A DNA stretch of 64,000 nucleotides from contig NC_088309.1 in the NCBI RefSeq assembly GCF_910592395.1, positions 8,184,501 through 8,248,500 of the forward strand, read 5' to 3'. The stretch comes from Lineus longissimus (Eukaryota > Nemertea > Pilidiophora > Heteronemertea > Lineidae). Each line of letters starts with the position of its first letter. The stretch's first letter is position 1. Made by a program: the position numbers and the translations under genes. Below are positions 26,780-38,923 of this stretch, piece after piece. The notes under the pieces are model-generated. The model was not told where the DNA came from, ran no database searches, and saw only the letters and a list, made by a program, of their open reading frames with translations.

Positions 26780-29700
26780 ACCCGGTTTAGACGTATGATG
26801 GGTTGATATATATATGATACAAGGGTCTGTTGCAGATAGGCATGATCACTGGAGGCACAATAAACTACTGACTACTCTTCGCGTCTCCCAATGATTACGG
26901 TTTAAACTGTTGACTTGAAAGAGCATCGTGAGCAAGATCAGGAGGCCCTTTTATCGGAAACCTCGGGACAATGAAGTGGTTATGAAAGAGACTTCATTAT
27001 CACAACCAAGTTTCTATAAAACCCTTCGGCTTGACATTCCTGGGAGTTATCACCACATACATGTTATTTTGACCATTCAATATTGTACAGAAGTTAAAGC
27101 TTTATACTTTTTATCGTAATCCAACATACATGTCGCAGTATTTTTCATTTTTATAAAATTCCGCTGTGTATTCAGTCACGAGGATGAAAAAGGTTTAGTG
27201 TAACGAAGGGGGTGGAGATTAGATATGTTTATGATTGTTGACGAACTATAGGTGTAGTTTCGCACTGTAATGCTGTGATATATTTAAACTCGTGCCCTCG
27301 TCCAAAAAACAACATTCTTATTTCTCGCTTTGTTTTATTTATAACATGGCGTTATTTACAACTCATTGTATCAACGTATATGATATGATTTCAGATAAAG
27401 ATCAAAGAAAAGGACAAAAAAAAGAGAAAAAATAAACAAGTGAGGCAATGAAATCTGGTGAAGTATTCTTGTTTGTGACTTAATAAAAATCTTTGATTTG
27501 TGAGCAAGATGATGATAACCAGTATTGCTTTCATCGATTTCTCTTGATTATAGAGTAAAATACATGCACATGATTTAAACATCGACTATCTGCAATCTGT
27601 TCTTCAGATTACGCATCTGCCTTAGGCATGTTAAATTCATCGGAAGAGGTTGATCTGAGGCGTGCAGTGAAGAGAAGGTGAAATTCTACCATTTCGTAAT
27701 CTGTCAAGTTCAATCAGGGTGAAAACGTGTTAGTAATTCAATATTTCATTATCTTGAGGAAGAGAAATGGCCTACGCGGTTTGTGTAAATTGTTTTTGTA
27801 TGTGCCATAAGTAAATAAAAATAAACATTGCCGCTGTATGTCATAATCAGACATGTCACAACGTAAAAAAGAAAATAACTGAGTCCTAATACATCTATAT
27901 CGGTCTACACAGCCGAAATGTTGAAATTGAAATACAGTGTGCATTAACAATTGAAAAATCTCAAATTTAACTTTTCAAAAACGACTGGTTGTCGGCCCTT
28001 AGCTATTCCTGGTCCGTGCATATATATGGCTATACTTTAAACCGTGCGAGCGTTTTATTGCCGCAAAATTCGGAAATAAGTTCAACACGTGAAGATAAAA
28101 TATCGCAAAAATATTTTAAAAATGTAAAATCACGGAAAGAAATTTATAATTTTTGCGATTCGAATCGTAAAGATTGATTGGCGGGAAAATTTTTATGTTT
28201 ACAGCACTAAACGCCCATACGATTTGTGCCCAGCTTTGGCCCGTATCGGTCATCAGCACCAGAGATATGTAGATTTGTATGGTAGAATATGCGTGTAGAA
28301 TGTATGAGCGTGGAACATGATAATACTACTTTTGATAGAATGAGACATGCTACGCTTTGATTCATTTTCGCAAGAATAATTGATAATGAATGTTTTACTT
28401 TATTTCTCTTCTCTGTGCTAATGCATTTACAAAAGCATCCATGTTAGAACGAGAAGTCTTGCCTGGAGTCATAATGGAAGAATTCGTGCTCAGTCAGGGG
28501 GCTCGGGGTTCAAACGCAGGTTATTTCCTTCATTCGCAAGTTAACACAAGTAATTGGTTGCTAAATGAAAAGGCAAATATAATTAAGTGAGATACTAACA
28601 AACTGTCATGACTACTCATGATGCCAACATATCTGTAACTTTCTTTCTTTATAAAAGATAAATAAACAGGAATGCTGTGCACGTCTCAAGGGTGCATCTC
28701 AATAATCCCGCACGCAGAAGGAGACGAAGAAGAAGACGCGGTGGCCCCACTGGTCACGCACTTGTAATAAAGTTCGAAGCCGTTTTCCATTTAAATCGGT
28801 ACATCTGCATGCTCGTAACTTTTCCCGAGACGTACCCAGGGAGGAACGCTTTCACAAACAAATTAGTTAGTCAAACGATGACACATTCGATGTACGTTAT
28901 GCATGACAATTTCAGGGTTTGGGGTTCTGGCTAAGGTGATTTTTTACGACTTTTAACCTGCGAATCAGCTTTAAACCACGACGGGTTAATTTGAGCCCCG
29001 AAGCCATATACGTAAGCCTATTGGACTGAAACTCAATCATTTTCTTTATTCTAAACACACCTAATTAACAATTCAAGAAGAACTATATTTTAAATGGAAA
29101 TAACCTTTCAACTGGTATGGTGTAACCAGGCATTGATTTCAAACTGAACTATACAACTGCGACCTGATTGGTTAAATACAGGTGTGTGACCTACTGAAGG
29201 CACTCATGAACAGTAGTGATGAAGCACTCGGTCTTTGTTTGTTGTAATCATCCGCACCTGTCCTTGGGATAGAATAACTATTTGCTTTATGATGATGAAA
29301 AATGCTGAGGTAAGACAGAGAACGTCCGTCATATTTGTCTCGTATTTCCATTGTTTTGTGAATGAATACCTCCAGCACAGAATTATCACAGGTACTGTAT
29401 AGTTAGTATACGAGTTGAAGCTTACGAGTTGAAAATGATATATTGAGATCCAGTGGTGGAGAAGTCGCCAATAACCACATGAAATTTTACCTAAACATCT
29501 CAAACATGACCGTCACTCTCCGTGCGTACTGGATTACCTTGTTTGAATAACTGACACTGAATTAACAGCTTGTCATGTAGTATATCAGGTTACACCCAAA
29601 CATTGATTGATCCCATAGGTCATTAAAAAGTAACATTGCCCAAATGCTGTCATTCTGTCAAAAATATTGTCATTTTGGTGTCAGAGTCAGGCATAACCTT

Positions 29701-30746
29701 TATGGGTTAGTTCGAATATACAGATGATGGTAAATGCGTTCCTGTCTGCTGATCAAAAACGCGTCTACCTGAGCCACCCATGAAACCAGATATGACAGCT
29801 TGGCATTTTTCTGTCAACAAAATCAAAGCAGTTATGATACTTTAATCTGACATGATATCCCTTTAAACAGTGGATATGAAGTGAGGCTTTACTACAGTTA
29901 TTCGGAGTAGGAATACAATGGAGAATGAATGCCATTTTTCTGGTACGGTTTCGCATAGCAAAAGTCAAATCATATTTCTATTGTCAATATTTTAATGTTT
30001 CTATTTCATTTAGTTTGTGCTTGAATGTCGTGCCTTTGATGATTGGGAATTAATCCCAAGATAACTTGAAATCAAATGCAAGTAATTCAAATACTTCCTT
30101 TTAAAAACAAGCTTAATATATTTTCCTTTGTGTTGACGGAAATACACAACGGGGTGGTTTGAGTTTCTTCTGTTGGGATTAGAACAGTCAAGGCCTTGGT
30201 ATTTTGAAAATCCTCTAGCCATTGTTACAAATTAAACACTGGCTGGAGGTATAGGTGAAATGAACAATGGTATTTTGGCTGGTTTCAGTAGTATATCAGA
30301 GCAAATGCCATGGCTCACTACGATAAGAAAGTTTGCTTGTTATAGCCAGATCTGGCTTGTAAAACATTCTTAACTGTTACCAACCTGGGGGCTCTATCGT
30401 CTTCAGTTGATAATCGTTACCATCACAAACGAATAATATCAGTTACATGTAAGCTAACCAATCTTCTGCTAACCTGCGAAGTAAAACCAGGATCTGTAAT
30501 ACGCTGTCCAAACGTTTCTTTCGAACTTAAAATGGACATACGAGTAGTCCGAAATGAACATGTGCAGTATACTGCAGTATGTATTCACAACAATTTATAT
30601 TTCATGATGCTTGAAGTTAATGTTATTGCAAAGAGACATCAACAGTTCTGGTTTAAAAATGAGAATATGCTAGAGAGCTGGTAGATACACGTACATTTAT
30701 CACAAACCAATGGCATTATCTAATACAAGTACCCTCTTTATTACAG

Positions 30747-30881
30747 GAACGCCGCCAGATTCCAACGCCGAATACCACTGGCATCCCTGACCATACGTCA
30801 GTGTCTGGCCCATCTATTAGTCATGATGATTTGGACACATTGTCCAGTGAGAATGGGAACCTGCTGATGCGTTTAGGATGA
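30747..30881 (+). CDS. Candidate terminal coding exon, hydrophilic C-terminal tail
   Basis: A good acceptor (CCCTCTTTATTACAG, ending 30746) is followed by one 44-codon frame to TGA at 30879-30881. The product is polar and rich in Ser, Thr, Asp and Pro (IPTPNTTGIPDHTSV, then ISHDDLDTLSSENG, ending LLMRLG), resembling the intracellular tail of a receptor or channel. No upstream exon was found on this strand, and the family is not recognised. A frame of this length after a random acceptor is not rare, so the support is the acceptor quality and composition. Confidence 0.32.
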   Translation, partial: ERRQIPTPNTTGIPDHTSVSGPSISHDDLDTLSSENGNLLMRLG

Positions 30882-32640
30882 GTCTGATGATTCTATGGGC
30901 CAAGTCCGTCATGGGGTTCGTGTTAAATTCCCATATGCTAATCACAGGGGTGTTAGTCAGAATTGGGACACGCGTAATGAAAATTAATGAGGATACATGT
31001 GTTATTAGATTGTGTTCAGGGACATTCCAATTTTTCAATTTAGACATGGCTATATGTTAGTATCACACAAGATGTAAAATCAATTTAAAGTGGCAGGTTT
31101 TGATATCCAAATGACTTTTTAACTTGATATAACAGAAGCCCGAGGACCTGCTCCGAAAAACATACTAGTTTTAGGATGAACATTTATGGTATTTCTTACA
31201 CGTCATTTAAGTGGGAATGTCACATTATGAATACATACAACACGAGTAATGGGTGTTACAACTCCATGTTCGTATTACATTGTATATACATGTACTATGT
31301 ATACAAATTTATGGCGTGATCCACCACAATTTATTGGAAATTAAGTTATTTCATACCGCCACTTGCAATACAGATGAAGCTGTAAACTACATTTCCACTG
31401 CGGTAGATTTACCCTCAGAGCTACTGGGTCTGGTATGTATCAATGAAGAGCGTGTAGTTACAGTTCGATCAGGTATGGTAGTTTGTACAAAGTAATGATA
31501 GAGTAGTATCGTCTAGACATATGCTTTATTATGATATGCATCATTTCTTAAATCATTCTAAAAAATTCGATACAATCTCAAGACAACTCGTACACTACCA
31601 ATGAAGGAAACTACTTCCTTGTCAATATTTGAACAGGAGCCTACGAACGTGCAGACGAACAGGCACATACTTTGTGTAATGGGTGTCATCAGCACTGAAG
31701 TGCCCCTCATTACCGATGTTTTCCATCCATCTATCGCTCATAAAAGCCTTTTGTATTGATTTTAACCGATCGAAACACGTGTTCATTCGTATGAATGGTG
31801 TACAGGTAGATAGTGTGTACGTTTTCCGAATGCATGGTCCTCATCATTTTTGCAATGTGTGGTCTGGAGTGTGTTGTTTTCTATGAACAACTTATAGTGG
31901 TTTCAGAAACGAACGTTATAAAAGTATTTGCACATATCGCCTTTCATTCACACCTACAGGACCGCAGGTAGAGGTTCTCCAATTCCATCATGTAATGCGT
32001 TATTCCCTCTATATGCACTATAAGGCTACCTGGATCGAGACATCAATTGTTAGGATCTACCGTAGGTCTAGCTTTAAAGACTTCAAGAGGATACTTTTTG
32101 GGTTTGATTTCGTAATAAAATTTGTTTCCCAATGGCCTTTTGTTCATTCTCGTCATTTAATCAGCGCTCGCGATTATGTTAAGTTGTTCAGTATCTTATC
32201 ATCTATTGAATTCCTGCAAATTATTCCATTTGTCTTCAACCCGATCACGCTGAATCAGATTTCTTTCATATCAGCGTCAATCAGCTGTGATAACTGCATG
32301 GTAGATTGTTCTGCATCAAGATATTATCACGAACATTGTCACCCGCTGTACCCCACGAGACACTGCCTCCCGCATACCCCCAGGGACGCCTAATTGGGGA
32401 CTGTTTGCAGACATCGACTGAGTCCGTGTGATTATCTCCACCTGATCAATAGACCAGTAACCTGGTATTAAGAGTTATTGTAAGGCCATAACTAACAATC
32501 CACATATCAGATCTGTGACGTATCAAGCATCGCTGGTATTCTAAGTAAACGAGAAAGGCGGACACTACACTGCTCTCCATCCAATATGTTCATCGATATT
32601 CGATTCCAAGTGATCCATTCTCCTTCAGCTTCGCTCCAAA

Positions 32641-32660
32641 ATACTATTTATAAATAGTAT
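32641..32660. promoter_or_regulatory. Perfect 20 bp palindrome with MEF2-type core
   Basis: ATACTATTTATAAATAGTAT is exactly self-complementary over 20 bases. Its centre holds CTATTTATAA, a match to the MEF2 consensus YTAWWWWTAR, readable on both strands. It could be a MEF2 site or a chance AT-rich cruciform-forming palindrome. Confidence 0.35.
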
Positions 32661-33540
32661 ATTCATTGGAATTTTGTAAGAATGTAAAATTAAACATAAG
32701 CCAATACTTAATAATATTTGCATAATCGTATTCAAAAATGCCACATTTAACAGGAGAAACAATTGATTTCTATTTCGAAGAATTGATTGATTGTGTCATG
32801 CAGAATTCGATAGACATTCAATAACCACATTCCAACACGCTTTGAAATTTCAATTCATCTCACCAGAAACAATTCAAGGCAATTGATAGTGTAAGTTAAA
32901 TAGTGTTGAACTGAAAACAACTGAAACAAAGGTTTTTTTTAAACATCTAGATAGTTTTTTTAAGTTATGTGGAGATTTGGCGGTTGACAGGAACAAAATG
33001 AATGATGGTAGATAAGAGCGAGCTATTTCCATTATACTACAGTAATAGGATCGACAACCGACCTTCGTATAGTTCGGGTTGCAAAACCTGCCTATCATGA
33101 TAAGTGAAGAGCCGATAACCTATAAAACAAGATGGAATGCAAGGGTCTGTGGTCGCTATCTATGCTGATATTAAAGGCATCTTAAAAACTGTTCAGGCTA
33201 TTACTAGTCGAGTAGACGAGTATACACACCCGCAAACATATTCTCCGCTCGTATTAGTGAGCCTTTTCTCCCGGACAAGCATTCGATAGGCTCCCAGCCC
33301 AGCCCGACAAATGGTGGCAAGTTAGCGGGGGAAGCGCCCGAAGGTGATCTCAGTCATTTGGTAGAAATATATTTCATCGAAAAGCAACTTTTAAAAAAGC
33401 AGTGTTTTGAAACTATCAGACAATCAAAGACTGCACAAGACGTGTCTAGAATCCGTAGTCTTTTCCAATTATAACTTTGTTCAAAGTGACACACTTTTAA
33501 AAAGTTTGATTCAGATTTTCCTAAAGGCAAGTGCATACAG

Positions 33541-33716
33541 AAAAATACCAACAAGAGATTTCCGAACAAAGCTTTATCATGTTCACTACTCGAGTGGATT
33601 TTCGTCCACTGATACCTCAAGTGAATGGTGAAACTATCCCAGGGAGGTCCTCAGCAATGACTAAGAACAGGTTGTTGAAGACCCCATCGAGAGAACTATC
33701 AATAGGAAAAGTGTAA
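33541..33716 (+). CDS. Candidate terminal coding exon, unrecognised product
   Basis: After an AG at 33539-33540 (GTGCATACAG) there is an open frame (phase with two leading bases) to TAA at 33714-33716. The polar product includes TTRVDFRPLIPQVNGETIPG and ends RELSIGKV. AATAAA at 33715-33720 overlaps the stop codon; a poly(A) signal there would leave almost no 3' UTR, which is odd. A second overlapping frame (33407-33631) is also open. Neither matches a family that I know. Low confidence. Confidence 0.24.
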
Positions 33717-34567
33717 TAAACCATTAAAGCAGATTAACACATCATGCCTTATTATTATTGTCCTTTTGAGGACTCTTCGCCATACTTAAGGACACATAAT
33801 TTGGATTACTAAAGAATATAGTGACATGCTTAGCCGTGTGTTTCCCATACATATGAGTCTTAAGGCATTATCTATATGAGGAATGTCCCTGTCGTCTACT
33901 CAGAAGATGTAATGTGGAAAAAAGTGGAGCTAACAAAAACTGGGATAAAAATTACTTTCATCTGCTCATGAAGTCATGTTCATAGCATTACTCTCCTCCC
34001 CGGGAAGCAACAATGATGACGCTTCCCCTGTCTCTATTTCTAAACGCTTGCATCTTATTGATGAACGGAGCGTGTTCTCATCAGCTAATGGCTGTAGCTG
34101 TTTTGTGTTTTAGAGTTACTCATTATTAAACGTTGGTAAAATCGTGCAATAGGAACGCGTTACTCATGCAATTACGTTAGGTTCTTTCTAAAGATCGAAA
34201 TTGCTGCTTGTTCAATTTTTCACAACAAGTTTAATTAACGAGCAGCCATTAGCCCTATTTTTGTTAATTCGAAAAGCCGTGCACTTTGAAATCACTTAGC
34301 AATTTTGTTTCTTTTAAGATGCACTTTTACTTTGAAGGCCATTTGATATACATCCGGCAGCAAGGAACGCGTTAAAACATTCATAAAGAGATCACGCGGA
34401 TGAAGTAGATCTTTTACAAGCAATTCTCACCACTTTCTCTGTATTTCGATACCGAATATTACTGTCGGGTAACCGTTAACCTTTGTAGAATGTAAAGTAA
34501 AACAGACAAAAGAAAGATGCAGAATAAGAGCCAATACGTTAGTTTCATTTCAAATAATTTATCTTAC

Positions 34568-34860
34568 CTTCTCAAAAGAAATGGGGTCGGATCCACGAGA
34601 TACCTAAATCCGTGTAAAGTAGTATTCCTCAAATACTCTTTGAACTGTTGTCCGCATGTTGGTGTCTTGTCCGGCTGTACCACGCTCACTTGGTTCCCCA
34701 CCTTTCCATTCCCGTCCATGTGTTTCGGTTTGTAAGTGACAGTCACAGGTGTGGTGTCATTATTCCTTAAGCGATCATCATGATACCCACGACCATCTAT
34801 AGAGTTTGCCTTCACCATGTTCGTCGGCTTCATCTCCATAGTGTTAAAATAGTCCATCAT
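34568..34860 (-). CDS. DEG/ENaC/ASIC-type sodium channel, N-terminal exon (partial gene)
   Basis: The exon starts with ATG ATG at 34860 and encodes 97 residues, then ends with a strong donor (TTGAGAAG then GTAAGAT) in phase 2. The first roughly 70 residues are hydrophilic and Ser/Thr/Asn-rich, as expected for a cytoplasmic N-terminus. The end reads FKEYLRNTTLHGFRYLVDP, then PFLLRR at the splice. An aromatic residue, 'NTT.HG.RY', a short acidic spacer and a basic pair just before membrane segment 1 is the conserved pre-TM1 signature of amiloride-sensitive (degenerin) channels. The His-Gly pair is the gating motif whose glycine is mutated in human ENaC disease. These channels are trimers with two membrane segments and a large Cys-rich ectodomain; subfamilies are gated by acid, peptide (FMRFamide) or force. 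The TM1 exon should lie at lower coordinates, but I could not identify it. ATG choice between 34860, 34857 and 34842 is open. Subfamily cannot be assigned. Confidence 0.66.
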
Positions 34861-35230
34861 TGAAAAATATTTAGAAACTATAAATAAATCCAAAAGTTAA
34901 AGATCTCTCTTATCACTTCGATACTCCTTGGTAGATCTTTGCACTACCCACGATAAGCGATTAACAACCATCGTTCACTTCCGTCGCGCGTCGGTGTTGG
35001 TCTGATCTATGGTCGAGAGATAAGATGAACAGCGATGAACGCCAACGAACAGCGCCACACAGAGGTATTAAGCGACGAATATCGGTCTTCCCACAGCAAG
35101 AGCAAACTCTGAAGTGTGCTTTGTGTTTGACTACACAGCATTTGAACGGCGTTGTGGAGCTGTCACATCGGTAGGTCGTCGCTGTGCACAGGGACGGTCG
35201 TCGCTGTGCACAAGGACAGCTATTAAACCC
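34861..35230 (-). promoter_or_regulatory. Possible 5' UTR/promoter region of the DEG/ENaC-like gene
   Basis: This stretch directly upstream of the DEG/ENaC-like start is richer in G+C and CpG than its surroundings from about 34960 onward. It contains a 22 bp tandem duplication (35174-35217). No TATA box is placed convincingly. An overlapping 136-codon minus-strand frame exists (34961-35371) but shows no recognisable motif and is read as chance. The promoter assignment is an inference from position and composition only. Confidence 0.2.
35174..35217 (+). repeat. 22 bp tandem duplication
   Basis: The unit GGTCGTCGCTGTGCACAGG plus GAC occurs at 35174-35195 and again at 35196-35217 with a single G-to-A difference. 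It lies in the CpG-richer stretch upstream of the DEG/ENaC-like exon. Confidence 0.92.
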
Positions 35231-38200
35231 AACGATTACGAGGACAGTTGAATAGTTATTGCAAAATTTTATCATAACTCCTTGCGTTACGAGTACAAAT
35301 ACGTATACATAAGGGCCATGTGTAAATGGAGTGATAAAAAACTGAAGGACCAATCGAGGGTATGGATGCATAGGATGTGATGAGGAAATAAGTAGTGCAT
35401 CATTAACAATGGGTGTACTATGTGTTATTGGATATTTTATGACTGAAACAACCTGCAGACGGGAGGATAGAATTGCACTTAATTCAAGTGCAGTCGAGCG
35501 TGAAACGAAATGAAAATCTCCTTTATATAAAAATAGAAAGCCATGACAGTTCGAGCGCGAAGATGTGTCTACATTATTGTATTTGTCTTGAATTCGAAGT
35601 GGTGTAAGGATAAAGACAATTTTTATATCGAGAGGAAGAGAATATGTGACAGTTTGATAGAATGTGTCAATTATTTTATTGCTTTTGATGATTTATAATG
35701 GTTTGCTGTCAACAGAAGGAAGAAATCTCAGGACTGTTTTCAGGGAATTTCACTATCAATGTTTGTGTACACTTTTGAGTCTGTGATTAGAAAAGAGGTC
35801 GCTATGTGTCAATGGTGTATTCCTAAAGAAACTGGGACGATCAATAACTGATAACTTAACAAAGGAACACTGTGTATACTTGCTTATCGCATTCCTCACA
35901 ACACGGTCTTTGCATAAGGCTATGTCTAGCCAACGAAGAAGAATTTGTACAAATAACGTTTAAATATGTATTTTTTCATTTTTGTTGGTAATCATTATTC
36001 GGTTGTCGTTGCAAAATATGATACATGTAATATGTATAAATCTGAGTCCATTGATGTATTCGGTATTCCATTGTTGGCGAAATACCATTTCGGCGTGTTC
36101 TATCTTTTTTCTTCTTCCCAGTGTTATTAACCTCGGTAAATAATGTGGCTTACCTGTGGCCACAGTTGTTGCTTGACATCTGTACTATCAGGTGTTAAAC
36201 AGATAGTGGAAGTTAGAAAAAACCGACCGCACCTTCCCATTCACTTTTTTAGAACCTTCCGAAACCTTCAGTGAAAGTCTCACACAGCATTTGCCTCCAT
36301 CCTTCGATACTATTGAACAACAACACTAAAACAACAATTCTAAAACAGGAAGAAGATGCACAAGATCGAAGTTACTTTTGGAAAGCTTGAGCTTTAGTTG
36401 GAAGATGTTGCTTCAAAGTATTTAACCCTGTTTATGTGTTTTGCCTTGTACCTTTCTGTGAGGTATAAACTCTACGTGAAGTCTTGTTCAGGTATTTCGA
36501 GTACGCTGAATTACTTAACCCCCATTAGAATGTTTGCCCTCTAGACGGTCAATTTAATTCATGTAATTTGTGTAAAGTTACAAGGTTAATTATTCAGGAG
36601 ATTCAACTGAATAGAGAAACAGGAAGAACAAATTGTAGTCGGTCTACATAAAATGCATATTTCTAGTACATGTAATGGCAGATGAAGGGAAACAAACTGC
36701 AGAATGAAAAATCACTGTCCTGTGGGGCTCTCTGGCTTTCATGGTAGTAAGTCTGACCATCATCACGTCAAATACCAGTCGCCATTTTTCTTAAACAGGC
36801 CCCCAAAAGCAATCATGGCCGTACTTTCTTCGCCGAACAAACACGTTCTCTCATTGGCCAACACCTGATCACAAGTTCCATGGAGAAGCAAATGTATTTG
36901 AACAATATACGGTATGGATGAGTCAGTGGCCTTGTGAATTTAATCTAATTTAATCTAATTTGATTAATTTAATTACATATTTCAAACTAATCAAAATGCA
37001 TTATTCAAACGAAAACGAAGATTGTTCTTTCGGAATAGCGCCGTGCATGATGTTGCTGACCACCCTGCTGTCATGCAGCAGCCTGTACCTGTATATGTTA
37101 TCTTGTTCATCAGATAGCCTTGTATATGGTGACAACGGCAGATTAGATCAATGATTATCAGGTACGATCAACGCTTTTCTATTTAAGGTAGAATCGATTT
37201 AACTGCTGTTGAAACAACGTTCAAGGCCAACACCAACTTGTGGGATTTTTGAAGTGGGGGAGATGCAACACTTCCCGCCAGATCGGAATATGCTAAGCCT
37301 TCTCCTAAGGGCCATGCCACCCGCACGTCAAAAAACAAAAAACATTACATTGCTTGATTATATGTATATCGTCAACCAGCTTAGGGATGTGGGTTAAGGC
37401 AGCAAGCAAGGGAAAATATCAATATATTCCTTTAGAAAAACTTAAGTACATGCAGGTATCGACTGCAACGCGTCACACAGACTCTGTCGAAAAAATGAGT
37501 AAAAAATATTTGATTCTACATGACTGTATAAATACTACATCTGCTGCATCTATGGCCTCTGTGTGCAATAATATTTACTGTCAACTGTTTTGTACACCAT
37601 TGTGCTCTGAATGTGCCGTTGTTATAAATGTACCACTTTAGCTTACTTCAAACACAAATGGTCAGAAAAATGCTGCACGTATTTGCAAACATACCCAATA
37701 CCACCCACACACCGTGTACCAATTTTGCCAATTTATTCGTAACTTGATACGGTATTGTTTCAACAATAAACTTGTATCTTTGGGTCAATGCCCTTTCGCG
37801 TCAAGTAATTTCGGGAAAGTAGAAAGTCCCGTAAAATAAGTTATCCTGCCCTTTGATCTCACTAGGACTACATAGCTCAGTCAGCTCCCCCGCCATGACA
37901 CCTTTCACAGGATGAAATTCAGTCACACGTACCATCCCTCACCTCTGCCTGCTAGATTCAGTTTTACCAATGTAGTATGGACGGCTCTCCGTTAAGGACG
38001 GACAGTCCTGGGGCTATCCTTAAAAGATGGTTCAATGTATTACGAAGGTAATGCAGTGTGTTATAGGTCATTCTTATAACGTATTGGTGATGCATATACT
38101 ATAGCTGTTAACACCGTTTGACGGTTTGCGTTCTCTCAACTGATAATCGCAGGGGACCACAAAAGGAGAACCTAAGAGAATCGTGAAGTGATTTATAAAG

Positions 38201-38769
38201 AGAATAAGCTGACTAGGCTACAGGTTTGGAATTGAAATCCATGTATGCCAGTTGTTGTTAATCTTATGATATTGTTTGAAGTACAGACGCATTGAACGTT
38301 CCTCTTCGTCACAACATGGTTTCCTTTGCCCTGTCGGTGAATGCCAAATCTGCAGGGGTCGCTTTGATATTTCTCATTGTGGTTCATACTCTTCAAATGA
38401 TTCTAAATCATGTTTAGAAAATGGAATGTAAAGCAATGCCCACATTATCAGCTTCAAAGTTTGTACTGAGCTCCCCTTGGTAACCAGCCACGAGGGCAGG
38501 CCAACTTCCAGTTAAACGTTTGCAAGTAACTCGATGCTGTATTGTATTGAAAGTTTACCTCTTTGAGAACACACACCTTAAGTACTTCTAAGTTAGAAAA
38601 AGCGAGGGCACCGGAAAATATCAACCTCTGGCTTATCACCGTATGCCAATCTTTGGTTCCCTTGGTTGTCTTTCAGCTTTTCCCGCAGAGCTCACGTATT
38701 GATCAATGATATCTTAACACCCACCTGACCGTGTTGTGGTGAAGTGCTATTAGGAAAGGAAGCACTTAC
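35231..38769. other. No supported gene
   Basis: AT-rich DNA with only the short AT repeat at 36941. Plus-strand frames at 37209-37641 have no recognisable motif. Confidence 0.55.
36941..36965 (+). repeat. 10 bp AT-rich tandem repeat
   Basis: TAATCTAATT occurs twice in a row (36941-36960) and is followed by a degenerate third unit. Minor simple repeat. Confidence 0.75.
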
Positions 38770-38923
38770 AGCCGATACCACACAATGTGAGAGGCTTCAA
38801 TTTCACAACCACCGAGTGAGCAGTAACTTGTTGATGCTTTACTGGTTCCGCGAGCGGGAGTCGCTCATGGCGGTTCGTTGAGGCTGCCGACGTATCTACG
38901 AACGCCAGACAGACCATGACCAT
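38770..38923 (-). CDS. Candidate short first exon, unrecognised product
   Basis: ATG at 38923 opens a 51-codon frame in a patch that is clearly richer in G+C than its flanks, ending in GGCT then GTAAGT (donor at 38769, phase 1). The start MVMVCLAFVDTSAAS could be a short signal peptide; the rest is polar with two cysteines near the splice (LTLCGIGC). A phase 1 intron soon after a signal peptide is common in secreted proteins. I do not recognise the family. Without the splice the frame would end at a stop at 38750. It could equally be non-coding. Confidence 0.25.

Larger units (their letters stand above)
25181..30746. other. No supported gene
   Basis: Apart from the short direct repeat and the TA microsatellite, no structure is recognised. 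An Arg-rich frame at 28677-28934 comes from an AGA/CGA-rich run and is not called. Confidence 0.55.
30882..34567. other. Region downstream of the DEG/ENaC-like first exon
   Basis: On the minus strand this should be intron 1 of the channel gene. I looked for the TM1/post-TM1 exon ('FPAVTIC'-type motif) and did not find it. Besides the candidate exon at 33541-33716 and the 20 bp palindrome at 32641, it contains a GC-richer patch at 33280-33350 and a CNE-like patch at 34140-34300, neither with known function. Confidence 0.5.

Noticed and set aside
28677-28934. Arg-rich frame (run of nine Arg), considered protamine-like
   Set aside because: It results from a short AGA/CGA-rich run; the rest of the frame is ordinary and there are no other basic repeats.
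29765-29810. Minus-strand 42 bp interval between GACAG and CAG/GTAGAC, considered as a micro-exon of the DEG/ENaC gene
   Set aside because: The phase fits, but the sequence does not resemble TM1 and such a small exon is not expected there.
31995-32393. 132-codon plus frame
   Set aside because: Composition is ordinary for AT-rich non-coding DNA and no motif is present.
38421-38440. TGGAATGTAAAGCAATG, resembling the miR-1 seed and 5' half
   Set aside because: The 3' half differs and the flanks do not form a precursor hairpin.
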